DNA from: an uncultured Clostridia bacterium
Lineage (GTDB): Bacteria > Bacillota > Clostridia > Christensenellales > Borkfalkiaceae
Length of the DNA stretch: 64,000 nt
Reading direction: 5' to 3'
Assembly: GCA_947175325.1 (NCBI GenBank)
Contig: CAMWME010000005.1
Location: forward strand, 1-64,000
In this document: positions 1 through 7,296 of the stretch, in pieces
Numbering within the stretch: position 1 is the stretch's first letter
How the letters are laid out: each line of letters starts with the position of its first letter
Made by a program: the position numbers and the translations under genes
Notes under the pieces: model-generated
Database searches by the model: none
What the model saw: only the letters and a program-made list of their open reading frames with translations
Told to the model about the DNA's origin: nothing

Positions 1-201
1 TACAGTTTTTAAGGCGCAAAATTGCACTTTAATTCGTATTAACCAATTAATCTAAATTGCCTTTTTTGTACTTTTATTTCTTCTCTTCTATGCAGTTTTC
101 AAGCTTCGCTTTGCCCTAAAAAGGACAGTTTTTCAAAAGAAAAACATCGCTGTCTAAACCGACAGCTTTTATATCTTACCAAAGTAAAGTAAATATGTCA
201 A
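1..201 (-). promoter_or_regulatory. Promoter and rRNA-like leader reading off the left edge
   Basis: On the minus strand, TTGACA (201-196) lies 17 nt before TAAGAT (178-173). Downstream are a 6-bp hairpin (149-154 with 161-166) and the sequence TTGAAAACTGCATAG (102-88). That sequence resembles the boxA/spacer sequence in front of Firmicute rRNA genes. No coding region is visible. I infer a leader for an rRNA gene just outside the window. The missing 16S gene on the right side means it would be an unlinked gene or a 16S leader. Confidence 0.4.
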
Positions 202-251
202 CCATTTTTATGGATTTTTTTCATTATTTTTAAACATTCATTGGCCGAAAA

Positions 252-279
252 ATGGTTGCGGTACGACAACCGTTTTTTT
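252..279. terminator. Bidirectional terminator-like hairpin
   Basis: GGTTG (254-258) pairs with CAACC (267-271) and is followed by seven T on the plus strand. The minus strand has a shorter T run. It sits between the leftward leader and the 344-985 gene. Confidence 0.45.
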
Positions 280-302
280 ATTAAATAAATAATTTTTTTA
301 AA

Positions 303-330
303 TAAAAAAAGGGAGTTTTTACTCTCCCTT
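303..330 (-). terminator. Terminator of the 344-985 gene
   Basis: GGGAG (311-315) pairs with CTCCC (324-328). The A run at 303-310 becomes a U run on the minus strand, directly after the stop codon of the gene at 344. Confidence 0.75.
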
Positions 331-343
331 ATTATATGATTTA

Positions 344-985
344 TTATTTAATATTGTATATAATTTCTTTTAAAAATTCCACTGATTTTTTAAGCTCTTC
401 CACTTCTTTGAAGTTCGACGTTTCGACAAGTACCGCGCCGTCAAAACCCGCAGCTTTGAGCTGAGAGAAAACCTTTTTATCCGCTTTTGATACGCGGACG
501 GCAACGATTGTTCCTTGCATATCTTGCAAATACGCATGTATCTGCTTCAAAACTATCCCGCTTGCAAGCTGCGGACAGCCGGCGTGTTCAACGCATAAGT
601 TAACACCGTAGCGTGCACAGAAGTCTGCAATCTCCCTTAGGCGCTCGGCGGAATCGTCGGTTTTTGCCAAACATTGGAAAACGTAGTTTTTTGCGCCGAA
701 AAGCTGAGCCGAGCGCAGAATTTGGTCAAGCCAATAAAACCCGTCCCCGCGCACCCTACGCGACTTTGAAAAAAGCTGAGGCTCGAAGTTCTGCGAATTT
801 ACGCGGATAAAGTTCACCTCCACCCCCGCCGTACGCTCTGCATACTTTTTTGCAAACTCGGGGCGGTACTCGTAAAAGGTTTTAAGATATACTTCCGAGG
901 TTTCCGCGCCTACTTCCTTTAAAAGATTGAGCGCGTCCTCGGTTTCTAACCTTGTAAGACTTGCCGTAGAAATACCGATTTTCAT
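344..985 (-). CDS. Sugar phosphate isomerase/epimerase-like TIM-barrel protein
   Basis: This is a protein of about 213 aa beginning MKIGISTASL, typical of the xylose-isomerase-like TIM-barrel family that includes sugar epimerases and endonuclease IV relatives. A conserved CVEHAG stretch near the middle and a C-terminal VLVETSNF strand fit the barrel's metal-binding side. Substrate cannot be told. The start is placed at the second Met (985), because the first six codons (MCYNIN) do not fit the family and the beta-1 strand starts at MKIGIS. It is a single gene with its own terminator, 48 nt from the stop of the XRE regulator. The protein is shorter than typical family members (250-290 aa). Confidence 0.6.
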   Translation of the reverse strand: MKIGISTASLTRLETEDALNLLKEVGAETSEVYLKTFYEYRPEFAKKYAERTAGVEVNFIRVNSQNFEPQLFSKSRRVRGDGFYWLDQILRSAQLFGAKNYVFQCLAKTDDSAERLREIADFCARYGVNLCVEHAGCPQLASGIVLKQIHAYLQDMQGTIVAVRVSKADKKVFSQLKAAGFDGAVLVETSNFKEVEELKKSVEFLKEIIYNIK

Positions 986-1033
986 ATTTATATTGTAACA
1001 CACGCCCCGCCGAAAAGCAATAGCCGCTTTTAA

Positions 1034-1504
1034 TTACTCTCTACCAAGCAAGTAGTCAATAGAACAGTCAAAGTATTCTGCAAGTTTAAGTGCTTTTTCA
1101 AGTGAAGGCGTAAATCTTCCGTAATACCAATCATCTATACGGTTTATTGAAATGCTTGTGTCTTTACTTAACCTATAACGCGAGATACCTTTCTTTGTAA
1201 GCAACTCTTTAAAACGTTGAGAAAATGGTACTTTTGTTTTAAAATCAATATCTTCCGGAAAAGGAATTTTGCCAAGTAAATAATCTATGGAATAATTAAA
1301 ACTATCTGCAATTTTTATTATGTTTGATAGCTTCGGCAAATACTCTTTACGTAAATATCTATATATTTCCGATAAGTCAATCCCAACAGTTTTTGCGAAC
1401 TCTTCTATGCTTAAATTTTTATCATTTATGAGCTCTTGAATGTTTTCGCTAAAAATCGACAAAATATCCAAATCTTTGCGCCTCCAACTTATTTTATTAT
1501 TCAC
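1034..1504 (-). CDS. Tandem double-HTH XRE-family transcriptional regulator
   Basis: The protein has two Cro/CI-type helix-turn-helix domains in one chain of about 156 aa, roughly residues 17-80 and 95-156. Each domain ends in an almost identical SIDYLLGK or SIDYLLGR, which points to internal duplication. The longest reading frame starts with TTG at 1516. I prefer GTG at 1504, because GGAAG stands 5 nt before it while TTG has no ribosome site. That site lies inside the 12-bp inverted repeat at 1506-1539, so the protein could control its own translation start region and the divergent promoter. It is divergent from the 1581 small protein, the same layout as at 40.6-41.1 kb. The DNA target is inferred, not shown. 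Confidence 0.8.
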   Translation of the reverse strand: MNNKISWRRKDLDILSIFSENIQELINDKNLSIEEFAKTVGIDLSEIYRYLRKEYLPKLSNIIKIADSFNYSIDYLLGKIPFPEDIDFKTKVPFSQRFKELLTKKGISRYRLSKDTSISINRIDDWYYGRFTPSLEKALKLAEYFDCSIDYLLGRE

Positions 1505-1505
1505 G

Positions 1506-1551
1506 ATTACTTCCAAAAAAACTTGTGTTTGGAAGTAATGGGGTGTATAAT
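1506..1551 (+). promoter_or_regulatory. Operator (12-bp perfect inverted repeat) and promoter of the 1581 gene
   Basis: ATTACTTCCAAA (1506-1517) is mirrored exactly by TTTGGAAGTAAT (1528-1539) across a 10-nt spacer. The plus-strand promoter reads TTGTGT (1523-1528), a 17-nt gap and TATAAT (1546-1551), so the repeat covers the -35 box. The left arm also covers the ribosome-binding site of the divergent regulator. Binding by the adjacent XRE protein is inferred. Confidence 0.7.
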
Positions 1552-1580
1552 AAATTCATAAAACTCAGGAGGTATTATTA

Positions 1581-1793
1581 ATGAAAAATCAAACCCAAAT
1601 TACTACAATAGAAGATACGGCGGCAATAAATGAGGCAAAAAACGAAGCGCATTTCAGTGCCCAAAGCTTGCTTGAAGAACTTGCTCCCCTTATTAAAAGC
1701 TATTTTGTCGGCGAGCCTAATTTTGACGGCAATTCAATTGATATTACTTTTTTAAACGGGCAGAAATTCAAAATATATGCAGAAGAGGTTTAA
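1581..1793 (+). CDS. Small protein with C-terminal NGQKF motif, partner of divergent XRE regulator
   Basis: This is a 70-aa soluble protein preceded by AGGAGG. I do not recognise a family. Its last 41 residues align without gaps to the end of the 65-aa protein at 40917-41114. Shared positions include VG, GN, alternating I-x-I, NGQKF and a final EV. Both genes diverge from an XRE regulator and have a palindrome on the promoter. The N-terminal part is helical and acidic, and the C-terminus alternates like a beta hairpin. The reading frame overlaps the start of the following broken gene (1777). Possible roles are an effector or antagonist of the regulator, but this is only inference from layout. 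Confidence 0.7.
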   Translation: MKNQTQITTIEDTAAINEAKNEAHFSAQSLLEELAPLIKSYFVGEPNFDGNSIDITFLNGQKFKIYAEEV

Positions 1794-2216
1794 ATTTTTC
1801 TGTAACAGATATTACAGCGAAAGGGTTGCTTTTGACCCTCCCCAAGGTTTTGAAAGGCTTAACTTCGAAGAATTACCGAAGACGGTATAACATTTTTCTT
1901 AAATGATTTCAGCATTTTTATAAACGTTTATTACAGCGACGAAGTGTTACGAATTTTTGAAAAGGGTTGCGTTAAATTAGGCGATGATTTTAAAGTTAAA
2001 CGCGGGAATATTGAGTGCAAGGCTTTTTATTTCAACTACGAAAAAAGAAAAGCCAGATTTTACTTTGAACGCTACACTTTCAAACGCGACAAGCACGGGG
2101 TTAGCTGTGTGAACGTGGTTTTATTTGTTTTTGACGAAAACGATGCGTTCGCCGCCGAAAAAGCTTTAAACCGCCCCAAAGTTAAAGCCTTTTTTGACAG
2201 TATCGAATACTTTTAA
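1777..2216 (+). pseudogene. Unrecognised protein of about 145 aa, split by a frameshift
   Basis: ATG at 1777 (overlapping the end of the preceding gene) opens 37 codons, starting MQKRFKFFC and ending in a stop at 1888. From 1863 another frame is open through 2216 and reads on plausibly (ITFFLNDFSIFINVYYSDEV, then a basic-aromatic region). A shift of one base back around 1870-1885 would join the two into one protein. A GTG at 1944 could start a 90-aa remnant, but it lacks a good ribosome site. No slippery heptamer is evident, so this is more likely decay or a sequencing error than programmed frameshifting. No family recognised. Confidence 0.5.
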
Positions 2217-2220
2217 ATAA

Positions 2221-2261
2221 GAAAAGCCGTGCCGCGAATTTAACTCGCGGCACGGCTTTTC
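2221..2261. terminator. Strong bidirectional terminator
   Basis: A perfect 17-bp stem (2221-2237 with 2245-2261) has a 7-nt loop and ends in T-rich tails both ways. It serves the convergent genes ending at 2216 and 2274. Confidence 0.85.
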
Positions 2262-2273
2262 TTTTCATTAAAA

Positions 2274-2618
2274 CTAATTTGCAGTTGATATGTATTTCGA
2301 GAGGGAATAAGTTATGTCCTTATCCGCAATGGCGGCTATGGGTGCAAGCGGGAAAAACTCGTCGGGGTTGCCCGCGTTGAAGGGCTGCTCGGAAAAGCCT
2401 TTCGAGGCGGGTTGCGCCCCCTCTCCCCCGAACAAGCCGCTGCCCGCAATACCTTGCACGGCGGTGAGCATACCCGAAATTTCTTCCGCGCTTTTTAACG
2501 CCTCTTTTATTTCTTCGCCGCCGAAGGTTTCCAAAACGGGCTTTACTTCTTCCATAATGTTTTTAGTGCCGCTTTTTCCGCCGTATAAAAGTAGTGCAAG
2601 AATAATTAAAAGTTGCAT
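2274..2618 (-). CDS. Small membrane-anchored protein of unknown function
   Basis: The protein is about 114 aa with an N-terminal hydrophobic segment (MQLLIILALLLYGG), then a polar helix-prone part (VKPVLETFGGEEIKEALKS), a Gly-rich linker and a conserved-looking C-terminus (DEFFPLAPIAAIADKDI). The start is the second Met, because AAAGGG lies 8 nt before it. The upstream in-frame ATG would read through this ribosome site, exactly as at yicC. It is divergent from the 2669 gene across 50 nt. No family recognised. A small membrane or envelope role is possible. Confidence 0.55.
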   Translation of the reverse strand: MQLLIILALLLYGGKSGTKNIMEEVKPVLETFGGEEIKEALKSAEEISGMLTAVQGIAGSGLFGGEGAQPASKGFSEQPFNAGNPDEFFPLAPIAAIADKDITYSLSKYISTAN

Positions 2619-2668
2619 AAAATAAACCCTTTGCATATTTTGATAATAACATTATATGCGGAGTTTTT

Positions 2669-2983
2669 ATGAAAGATTTTAAAAGTTATACCGAAAACCA
2701 ACCCAACGACAACGGAAATAACCAAAACCCGAACTCGGGAAACGGCAACGCCGCGACTTACAACAACACGGTTGAGCTTGCCAAGGTTTTGACCAAGGCT
2801 ATGGCGGGCAAGAACGAGGGGCAGATTTTACATACGATAATTTCCGAGGCGGAACGCGGCAAGCGCGAAGGCACGCTTACCAACGCCGACCTTGACAATT
2901 TTTACAACGCCCTTGCCCCCTTCGTTGACGGATTTAAAAGGCGCAAATTAAAAGAAGTTATCGTAAGACTTAAAAGTATTTAA
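2669..2983 (+). CDS. Asn-rich small protein of unknown function
   Basis: This is a 104-aa soluble protein with a low-complexity Asn/Gly/Pro-rich N-terminus (residues 8-33). A helical C-terminal domain follows, containing VELAKVLTKAMAGKNEGQIL and a basic end (FKRRKLKEVIVRLKSI). GGAG precedes the ATG. It shares a divergent 50-nt promoter region with the small membrane protein at 2274, so the two may act together. The stop overlaps the stop region of the converging cysteine synthase gene by 4 nt. No family recognised. Confidence 0.55.
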   Translation: MKDFKSYTENQPNDNGNNQNPNSGNGNAATYNNTVELAKVLTKAMAGKNEGQILHTIISEAERGKREGTLTNADLDNFYNALAPFVDGFKRRKLKEVIVRLKSI

Positions 2984-3858
2984 TAGAGTCCCGTAGAAAG
3001 GTATTTTGCGCCGCCGTCGGGGAAAACGGTTACTATGGTTTTACCCGCGTTTTCTATTCGGGCGGCGAGTCGTTTTGCCGCCCAATACGCCGCGCCAGAG
3101 GATATGCCGACGAGCAAGCCGAAGTTTTGCGCCAACTCCTTTGCGGTTTCGGTTGCCGCAAAATCGGGAACTTTTAAAAATTCGTCGATTACGGATAAAT
3201 CGAGAGTTTTGGGAATAAAGCCCGCGCCGATGCCTTGAATTTGGTGCGGGGGCGGACTTTGCGGCTCGACCGCGACCACTTTTATTGCGGGATTTTTTTC
3301 TTTTAAAAATTTTCCGACACCCGATATCGTGCCGCCCGTACCGACGCCAGCGACGAAGATATCAACCTTGCCTTGCGTATCTACCCAAATTTCGGGGGCG
3401 GTGGTTTGATAGTGCGCCTCGGGGTTTGCGGGATTTTCAAACTGCCCCAAAATTATGCTTTGGGGCGTATTTTCGTGCAATTCACGCGCTTTTTCGATCG
3501 CGCCGCGCATTCCGAGTTTGCCGTCGGTTAGGACGATTTTTGCGCCGTATGCGGCGATAAGCTGCCGTCTTTCAATACTGAAGCTGTCGGGCATAACTAT
3601 TATTGCCCTTATTCCCTTTGCCGCGCAGAGTGCCGCAAGGGCTATGCCGGTATTGCCCGAAGTGGGCTCGATTACGGTTGAACCTTGGGTGAGCTTGCCG
3701 CATCTTTCGGCACTTTCAAGCATAAATTTTACCGCCCTATCCTTGACCGAACCCGCGGGATTTAAGTATTCCAGCTTGGCAAGTATCGTGGCGGGCAAAC
3801 CGCTTGATATGGACAAAACGGACGTATTACCTACTAATTCGGATATTGACGATAGCAT
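2980..3858 (-). CDS. cysK: Cysteine synthase (O-acetylserine sulfhydrylase)
   Basis: This PLP enzyme makes cysteine from O-acetylserine and sulfide. The N-terminal LVGNTSVL motif, the PLP lysine in NPAGSVKDRA, the substrate loop PTSGNTGIALA, the GTGGTISG phosphate-binding loop and the C-terminal PDGGAKYLST are all present. The length of about 292 aa is slightly short for the family. I place the start at MLSSISELVGNTS (3858). The longer frame to 3891 adds 11 residues that do not fit, and neither start has a clear ribosome site. It overlaps the end of the cysteine desulfurase gene by about 25 nt, implying translational coupling in a two-gene sulfur operon. Confidence 0.9.
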   Translation of the reverse strand: MLSSISELVGNTSVLSISSGLPATILAKLEYLNPAGSVKDRAVKFMLESAERCGKLTQGSTVIEPTSGNTGIALAALCAAKGIRAIIVMPDSFSIERRQLIAAYGAKIVLTDGKLGMRGAIEKARELHENTPQSIILGQFENPANPEAHYQTTAPEIWVDTQGKVDIFVAGVGTGGTISGVGKFLKEKNPAIKVVAVEPQSPPPHQIQGIGAGFIPKTLDLSVIDEFLKVPDFAATETAKELAQNFGLLVGISSGAAYWAAKRLAARIENAGKTIVTVFPDGGAKYLSTGLY

Positions 3859-4979
3859 AAATCTTTGATTTTTTGGACGAAAAATTCGCATTCTTGCATA
3901 GAATTGAACGAAGAAACCGACACGCGGACGAGCCCGTCGCTGCCGAGCGCCTTATGCATAAGGGGCGCGCAGTGAAGTCCGCCGCGCACGCAGATACCGT
4001 ATTTTTCGGAAAGCACCGAGGCAACTTCTTCCGACTGCATAAAGCCGAGGGCGAAGGAAACTATTCCGCACGGGTTGGGCTTCGAATAGAGCTTTACTCC
4101 CTTTATCTTAGCCAAATTCCCGCACAAGTACGCCGTTAATTTTTCCACCGTTTGACGGCTTTGCTGCAAGTTCTGCATTAGGTACAACGCACCCTCGCCG
4201 AGGGAAATTATTGCGGGGTAGGAAACCGTTCCGCTTTCCAAGGCGTCGGGGTAAAAGTCGGGCATATTGAGGTTATAGCTTTCACTGCCCGTGCCGCCGA
4301 ATAGAACGGGTGCGGGGTTCATTCTTTCGGAAAAGAGAAGTGCGCCGCTGCCTTGTATGCCGAGCATACCCTTATGACCCGCAACGGCGAGCGCGTCGAT
4401 ACCCGCCTCCTTCATATTAACTTCAAAGTGTCCGCAAGCTTGGGCGCCGTCGCAAATTAAAAGACAGCCTTCGGGGATTGCGGATTTTATTTTTTGAATG
4501 TTCGGCATCGTGCCCGTTACGTTGGAGGCAAGCGTTACCACGACCGCGCGGGTCTTGGGCGTAACCGCGTTTATAAGTGCATCGCAGTCCACCTCCCCTT
4601 CGGCGGTTAAGGGTGCGTAGGAAACCGTAACCCCCTTGCCCTTTAAAAATTCCAAGGGGCGCAAAACGGAGTTGTGCTCCGCAACGGTGGTTACCACTTC
4701 GTCTCCCGATTCGAAGGTGCCGAGTATGGCGATATTTAAAGCCTCGGTACAGTTTTTGGTGAAGATTACCCTATCGTAGCTGTACGCGCCGAAAAATTTG
4801 CATAAAAGTTTGCGGGTTGAATACACCCTTTCGAGGCAAGCAAGCGAGAGCTTGTGCCCGCTTCTGCCCGGGTTGGCGCTGTGATTTAGTGCGGCGGTGG
4901 TTGCGGAAATCACTCCGTCGGGCTTGAAGCCGCCCGTTGCGGCATTATCGAAATAAATCAATTTTTTTATCTCCGACAT
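3834..4979 (-). CDS. Cysteine desulfurase-like class V aminotransferase
   Basis: This 381-aa PLP enzyme of the NifS/SufS superfamily resembles the stand-alone class V group often named cysteine desulfurase family protein. It starts with IYFDNAATG and carries the PLP lysine in AGHKGMLGIQG. The likely persulfide cysteine sits in RGGLHCAPLMHKALG near residue 343. It would take sulfur from cysteine and pass it to an acceptor. The neighbours support this: cysK follows in the same operon, and a DUF3343 protein, a suspected sulfur or selenium carrier, is divergent at 5020. The acceptor and physiological pathway are not shown. Confidence 0.85.
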   Translation of the reverse strand: MSEIKKLIYFDNAATGGFKPDGVISATTAALNHSANPGRSGHKLSLACLERVYSTRKLLCKFFGAYSYDRVIFTKNCTEALNIAILGTFESGDEVVTTVAEHNSVLRPLEFLKGKGVTVSYAPLTAEGEVDCDALINAVTPKTRAVVVTLASNVTGTMPNIQKIKSAIPEGCLLICDGAQACGHFEVNMKEAGIDALAVAGHKGMLGIQGSGALLFSERMNPAPVLFGGTGSESYNLNMPDFYPDALESGTVSYPAIISLGEGALYLMQNLQQSRQTVEKLTAYLCGNLAKIKGVKLYSKPNPCGIVSFALGFMQSEEVASVLSEKYGICVRGGLHCAPLMHKALGSDGLVRVSVSSFNSMQECEFFVQKIKDLCYRQYPN

Positions 4980-5019
4980 ATTATGATAGTACTATATTAT
5001 ATACGAAGGTAAAAAATAT

Positions 5020-5277
5020 ATGACAGAGGTACTTGCCGTGTTCCGCTCGCGCTCGCAAGCAATAGACTGCAACACGCGGCTCGGAAGATACGGTATTCAC
5101 TGTTCGCTTATCAATACGCCCAAGGAGGCGAATATAGGGTGCGGGCTTTCAGTTAAGTTTACCGAAAATTTTTTGCCCCGCGCCAAGACCGTTATTAAGG
5201 GCGGAAATTATTCTGCGTTTTACGGATACTATATAATGAAAAACGTTTACGGCAGAAGCTTCTTCGGAAGAATTTAA
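5020..5277 (+). CDS. DUF3343 family protein (putative sulfur/selenium carrier-like)
   Basis: This 85-aa protein fits DUF3343: an N-terminal ferredoxin-like strand (VLAVFRSRSQAIDC), an L-x-x-x-G-I-H-C stretch and the signature GCGLSVKF followed by a basic tail. From memory, members of this family are often encoded near cysteine desulfurases and selenium-trafficking genes. Here the gene is divergent from a desulfurase by only 40 nt. Cysteines at about residues 18, 28 and 41 could carry a persulfide. Function is inferred from family and context. Confidence 0.7.
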   Translation: MTEVLAVFRSRSQAIDCNTRLGRYGIHCSLINTPKEANIGCGLSVKFTENFLPRAKTVIKGGNYSAFYGYYIMKNVYGRSFFGRI

Positions 5278-5302
5278 TGAGGTAAAACGGAGCGCTTGCA
5301 TA

Positions 5303-5333
5303 TGGATTGCTTCGGCAAGCCTCGCAATGACGG
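5303..5333 (+). repeat. 31-bp interspersed repeat, left copy
   Basis: The unit begins TGGATTGCTTCG and ends CTCGCAATGACGG, identical at these ends to the copy at 15720-15750, with a variable 6-nt centre. ATTGC and GCAAT form an inverted repeat. The element resembles palindromic intergenic repeats common in many bacteria. It lies just left of the glucan locus. Confidence 0.75.
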
Positions 5334-5356
5334 AGGACGCAGAACTTAAATATAAA

Positions 5357-5386
5357 AAAAGCGGGGCTTTTTTAAGCCCCGCTTTT
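5357..5386. terminator. Terminator at the end of the glucan locus
   Basis: AAAAGCGGGGCTT (5357-5369) is mirrored by AAGCCCCGCTTTT (5374-5386). It lies 8 nt past the stop of the 5395 gene on the minus strand and also ends the plus-strand DUF3343 transcript. Confidence 0.85.
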
Positions 5387-5394
5387 GTGCTACT

Positions 5395-7296
5395 TTAAAC
5401 TGTTTCTTGTACTTTTACCAATCCGTCAAGATATACGACGATACCGGTACCGGTCGTTGCTTGAATTTCTTGCTTTTTGCTTTCACCGTCGACGCCGAAT
5501 ACGATAGTGATAGACGTACCGTTATCCATCGTGCCTTCGGTGAAGGAGGTTGCGCTTGCACCGAGCAAAGTCTTCAAATCGATTTCGTTGTCACCCGCTT
5601 GCAATTCGTAAACGTGACCGTTTATAGAAACTCTGCCCTTGTTTGGAACGTTGTTGATATGAAGCTTAGCGTTGTACTTATCGTCCTTATTTAATTCGGG
5701 TATCTTGTAGAACAGCTGAGTATCGTACCAGTTGCCGGAGTTGTTGCTGAACGTAACCGTTGCAACGCCGTCGGTTACCTTGCCGTTGAAGGCAACCCAG
5801 CTTTCGTGCCAATAAGTCCAAGTGCCGACCTCTAAGAGAGCCATACCCGCACCGCCATTTTCCATATTGTACTGCGAATGCTCGTGGCTGATGGTTACGG
5901 TGTTGTTTGCGTTTACATTCGACTCGAGCGCGGTGATATAGTTAGCACTCTTCGAGTTTGCTACGATTTGAGCGGTAAACGTACCCTTTGCGTTAATTTT
6001 AGAGGTGTCGATATCTTTACCGTTTTCTACCAGAACGCCGCCGACCTTTACGCCCGCGTCATTGTAAAGGTTGAGCGTGTAGTTTCCTACGCTGCCCTTG
6101 GGATTAGTATCGGTAATCGTGATTTTATTATTGGCAATCGTGAACGAAGGCGCTTGGAGCTGAACGGGCTGGGCAACCTTCCACTGAACGTTTGAAAGCT
6201 TAATATTTGCATTGGCGATATCGCAGCCTACGTATTCAACGCCTAACTGCATCGAGAATGCGGTAACGTTGTGCTCGTAGTAAGCGGTGCAATGGTTTTC
6301 GCCGTCTTTAACCGTAACGACGTAACCGTTTACGGTAATTCTGCCCGACCAATCATCATCGCTTTCAACCACTTCGTTGCCCTCTTCGTCAACGTTGTAT
6401 CTTTCAAGCTCAAAATCGAAAGTGACTTCGTAAAGTTTACCTTTTTCCAATTTCGCGCTGGCGGGTGCAGTATAGAAAAACTGAACGTTATGCCAAATTA
6501 CGTTGTTGGGGTCGATGTTTACCGTTTTAAATTCGATTACGCCCTCTTTATAAACGGGGTCTGATACGTTGCCGTATTGGTTCCAATAAATCCAAGTACC
6601 GGGGTTTGCGTTGGAGTTATACGGGTTGCCGTAGGTTCCGTTTTCGTCACCTTGCTGGATTGCATAAGCCGAATCCACGCCGCTGCCGACCTTTACGGTT
6701 ACGGAGCTTGAAACGTTAGAATGCTGAGCGCAAGTTGCGGTAACCGTTACGGTGCCGCTGGTTGCAACTGCCGTTACGCGTCCGTTGCTGTCTACCGTTG
6801 CAATGAGGTCGTTCTTATCGCAAGACAATACGATATCGTGTCCCCTTGAGGACGAAGCCGCAAGCTGGGTGACTGCGCCCGCGCCGCTGAGAGAGATATC
6901 GCCCTTGACCTCCGCGCCGTTGTTGGTGATGGTTATTACTTCCGCCGCAACTACCGTAACGGCACAAGTTGCAGACTTGTCTCCCGATTTTGCGGTTATG
7001 GTTGCAGTGCCGATTTTATGTGCGTCTATCATGCACCGTCTATTGTCTGTGCCGCTACCGGTTACGGTTGCTACGGATTCGTCCGACGACGACCAGTCAA
7101 CCGCTCCGTCTAATACGGTGGTTGTAACTGCAAGGGGACTTTGGCCTCCCTCGTCAATAGTTAAAGTATAAGTGTTTAACATAAGTCCGTTACTGCCGCC
7201 GTTATTAGTATTACAAGCCGCAAGCGAGAAAATCATTACGAACGAGAGTACTGCGCTGATTACCGTCCACAGCATTCCCTTTTTAATTTTCTTCAT
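5395..7296 (-). CDS. Secreted lipoprotein with BIG2 domains and two carbohydrate-binding-like modules
   Basis: This 633-aa lipoprotein has a basic and hydrophobic signal with the lipobox SLAAC near residue 27. Two bacterial Ig-like (BIG2) domains follow, at about residues 38-115 and 117-202 (SSDESVATV and DLIATVDSNGRVTAV). The rest is module, beta-sandwich linker, module. Each module opens with a W-x-Y-W signature (GTWIYWNQYG, GTWTYWHESW), then Q-F/L-F-Y and a RITVNG/RVSINGHV strand. No catalytic residues are seen. I infer a cell-surface glycan-binding protein for the beta-glucan enzymes. It overlaps the GH3 stop by 14 nt, so it is probably translationally coupled. The architecture matches the 10419 protein. 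Confidence 0.75.
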   Translation of the reverse strand: MKKIKKGMLWTVISAVLSFVMIFSLAACNTNNGGSNGLMLNTYTLTIDEGGQSPLAVTTTVLDGAVDWSSSDESVATVTGSGTDNRRCMIDAHKIGTATITAKSGDKSATCAVTVVAAEVITITNNGAEVKGDISLSGAGAVTQLAASSSRGHDIVLSCDKNDLIATVDSNGRVTAVATSGTVTVTATCAQHSNVSSSVTVKVGSGVDSAYAIQQGDENGTYGNPYNSNANPGTWIYWNQYGNVSDPVYKEGVIEFKTVNIDPNNVIWHNVQFFYTAPASAKLEKGKLYEVTFDFELERYNVDEEGNEVVESDDDWSGRITVNGYVVTVKDGENHCTAYYEHNVTAFSMQLGVEYVGCDIANANIKLSNVQWKVAQPVQLQAPSFTIANNKITITDTNPKGSVGNYTLNLYNDAGVKVGGVLVENGKDIDTSKINAKGTFTAQIVANSKSANYITALESNVNANNTVTISHEHSQYNMENGGAGMALLEVGTWTYWHESWVAFNGKVTDGVATVTFSNNSGNWYDTQLFYKIPELNKDDKYNAKLHINNVPNKGRVSINGHVYELQAGDNEIDLKTLLGASATSFTEGTMDNGTSITIVFGVDGESKKQEIQATTGTGIVVYLDGLVKVQETV

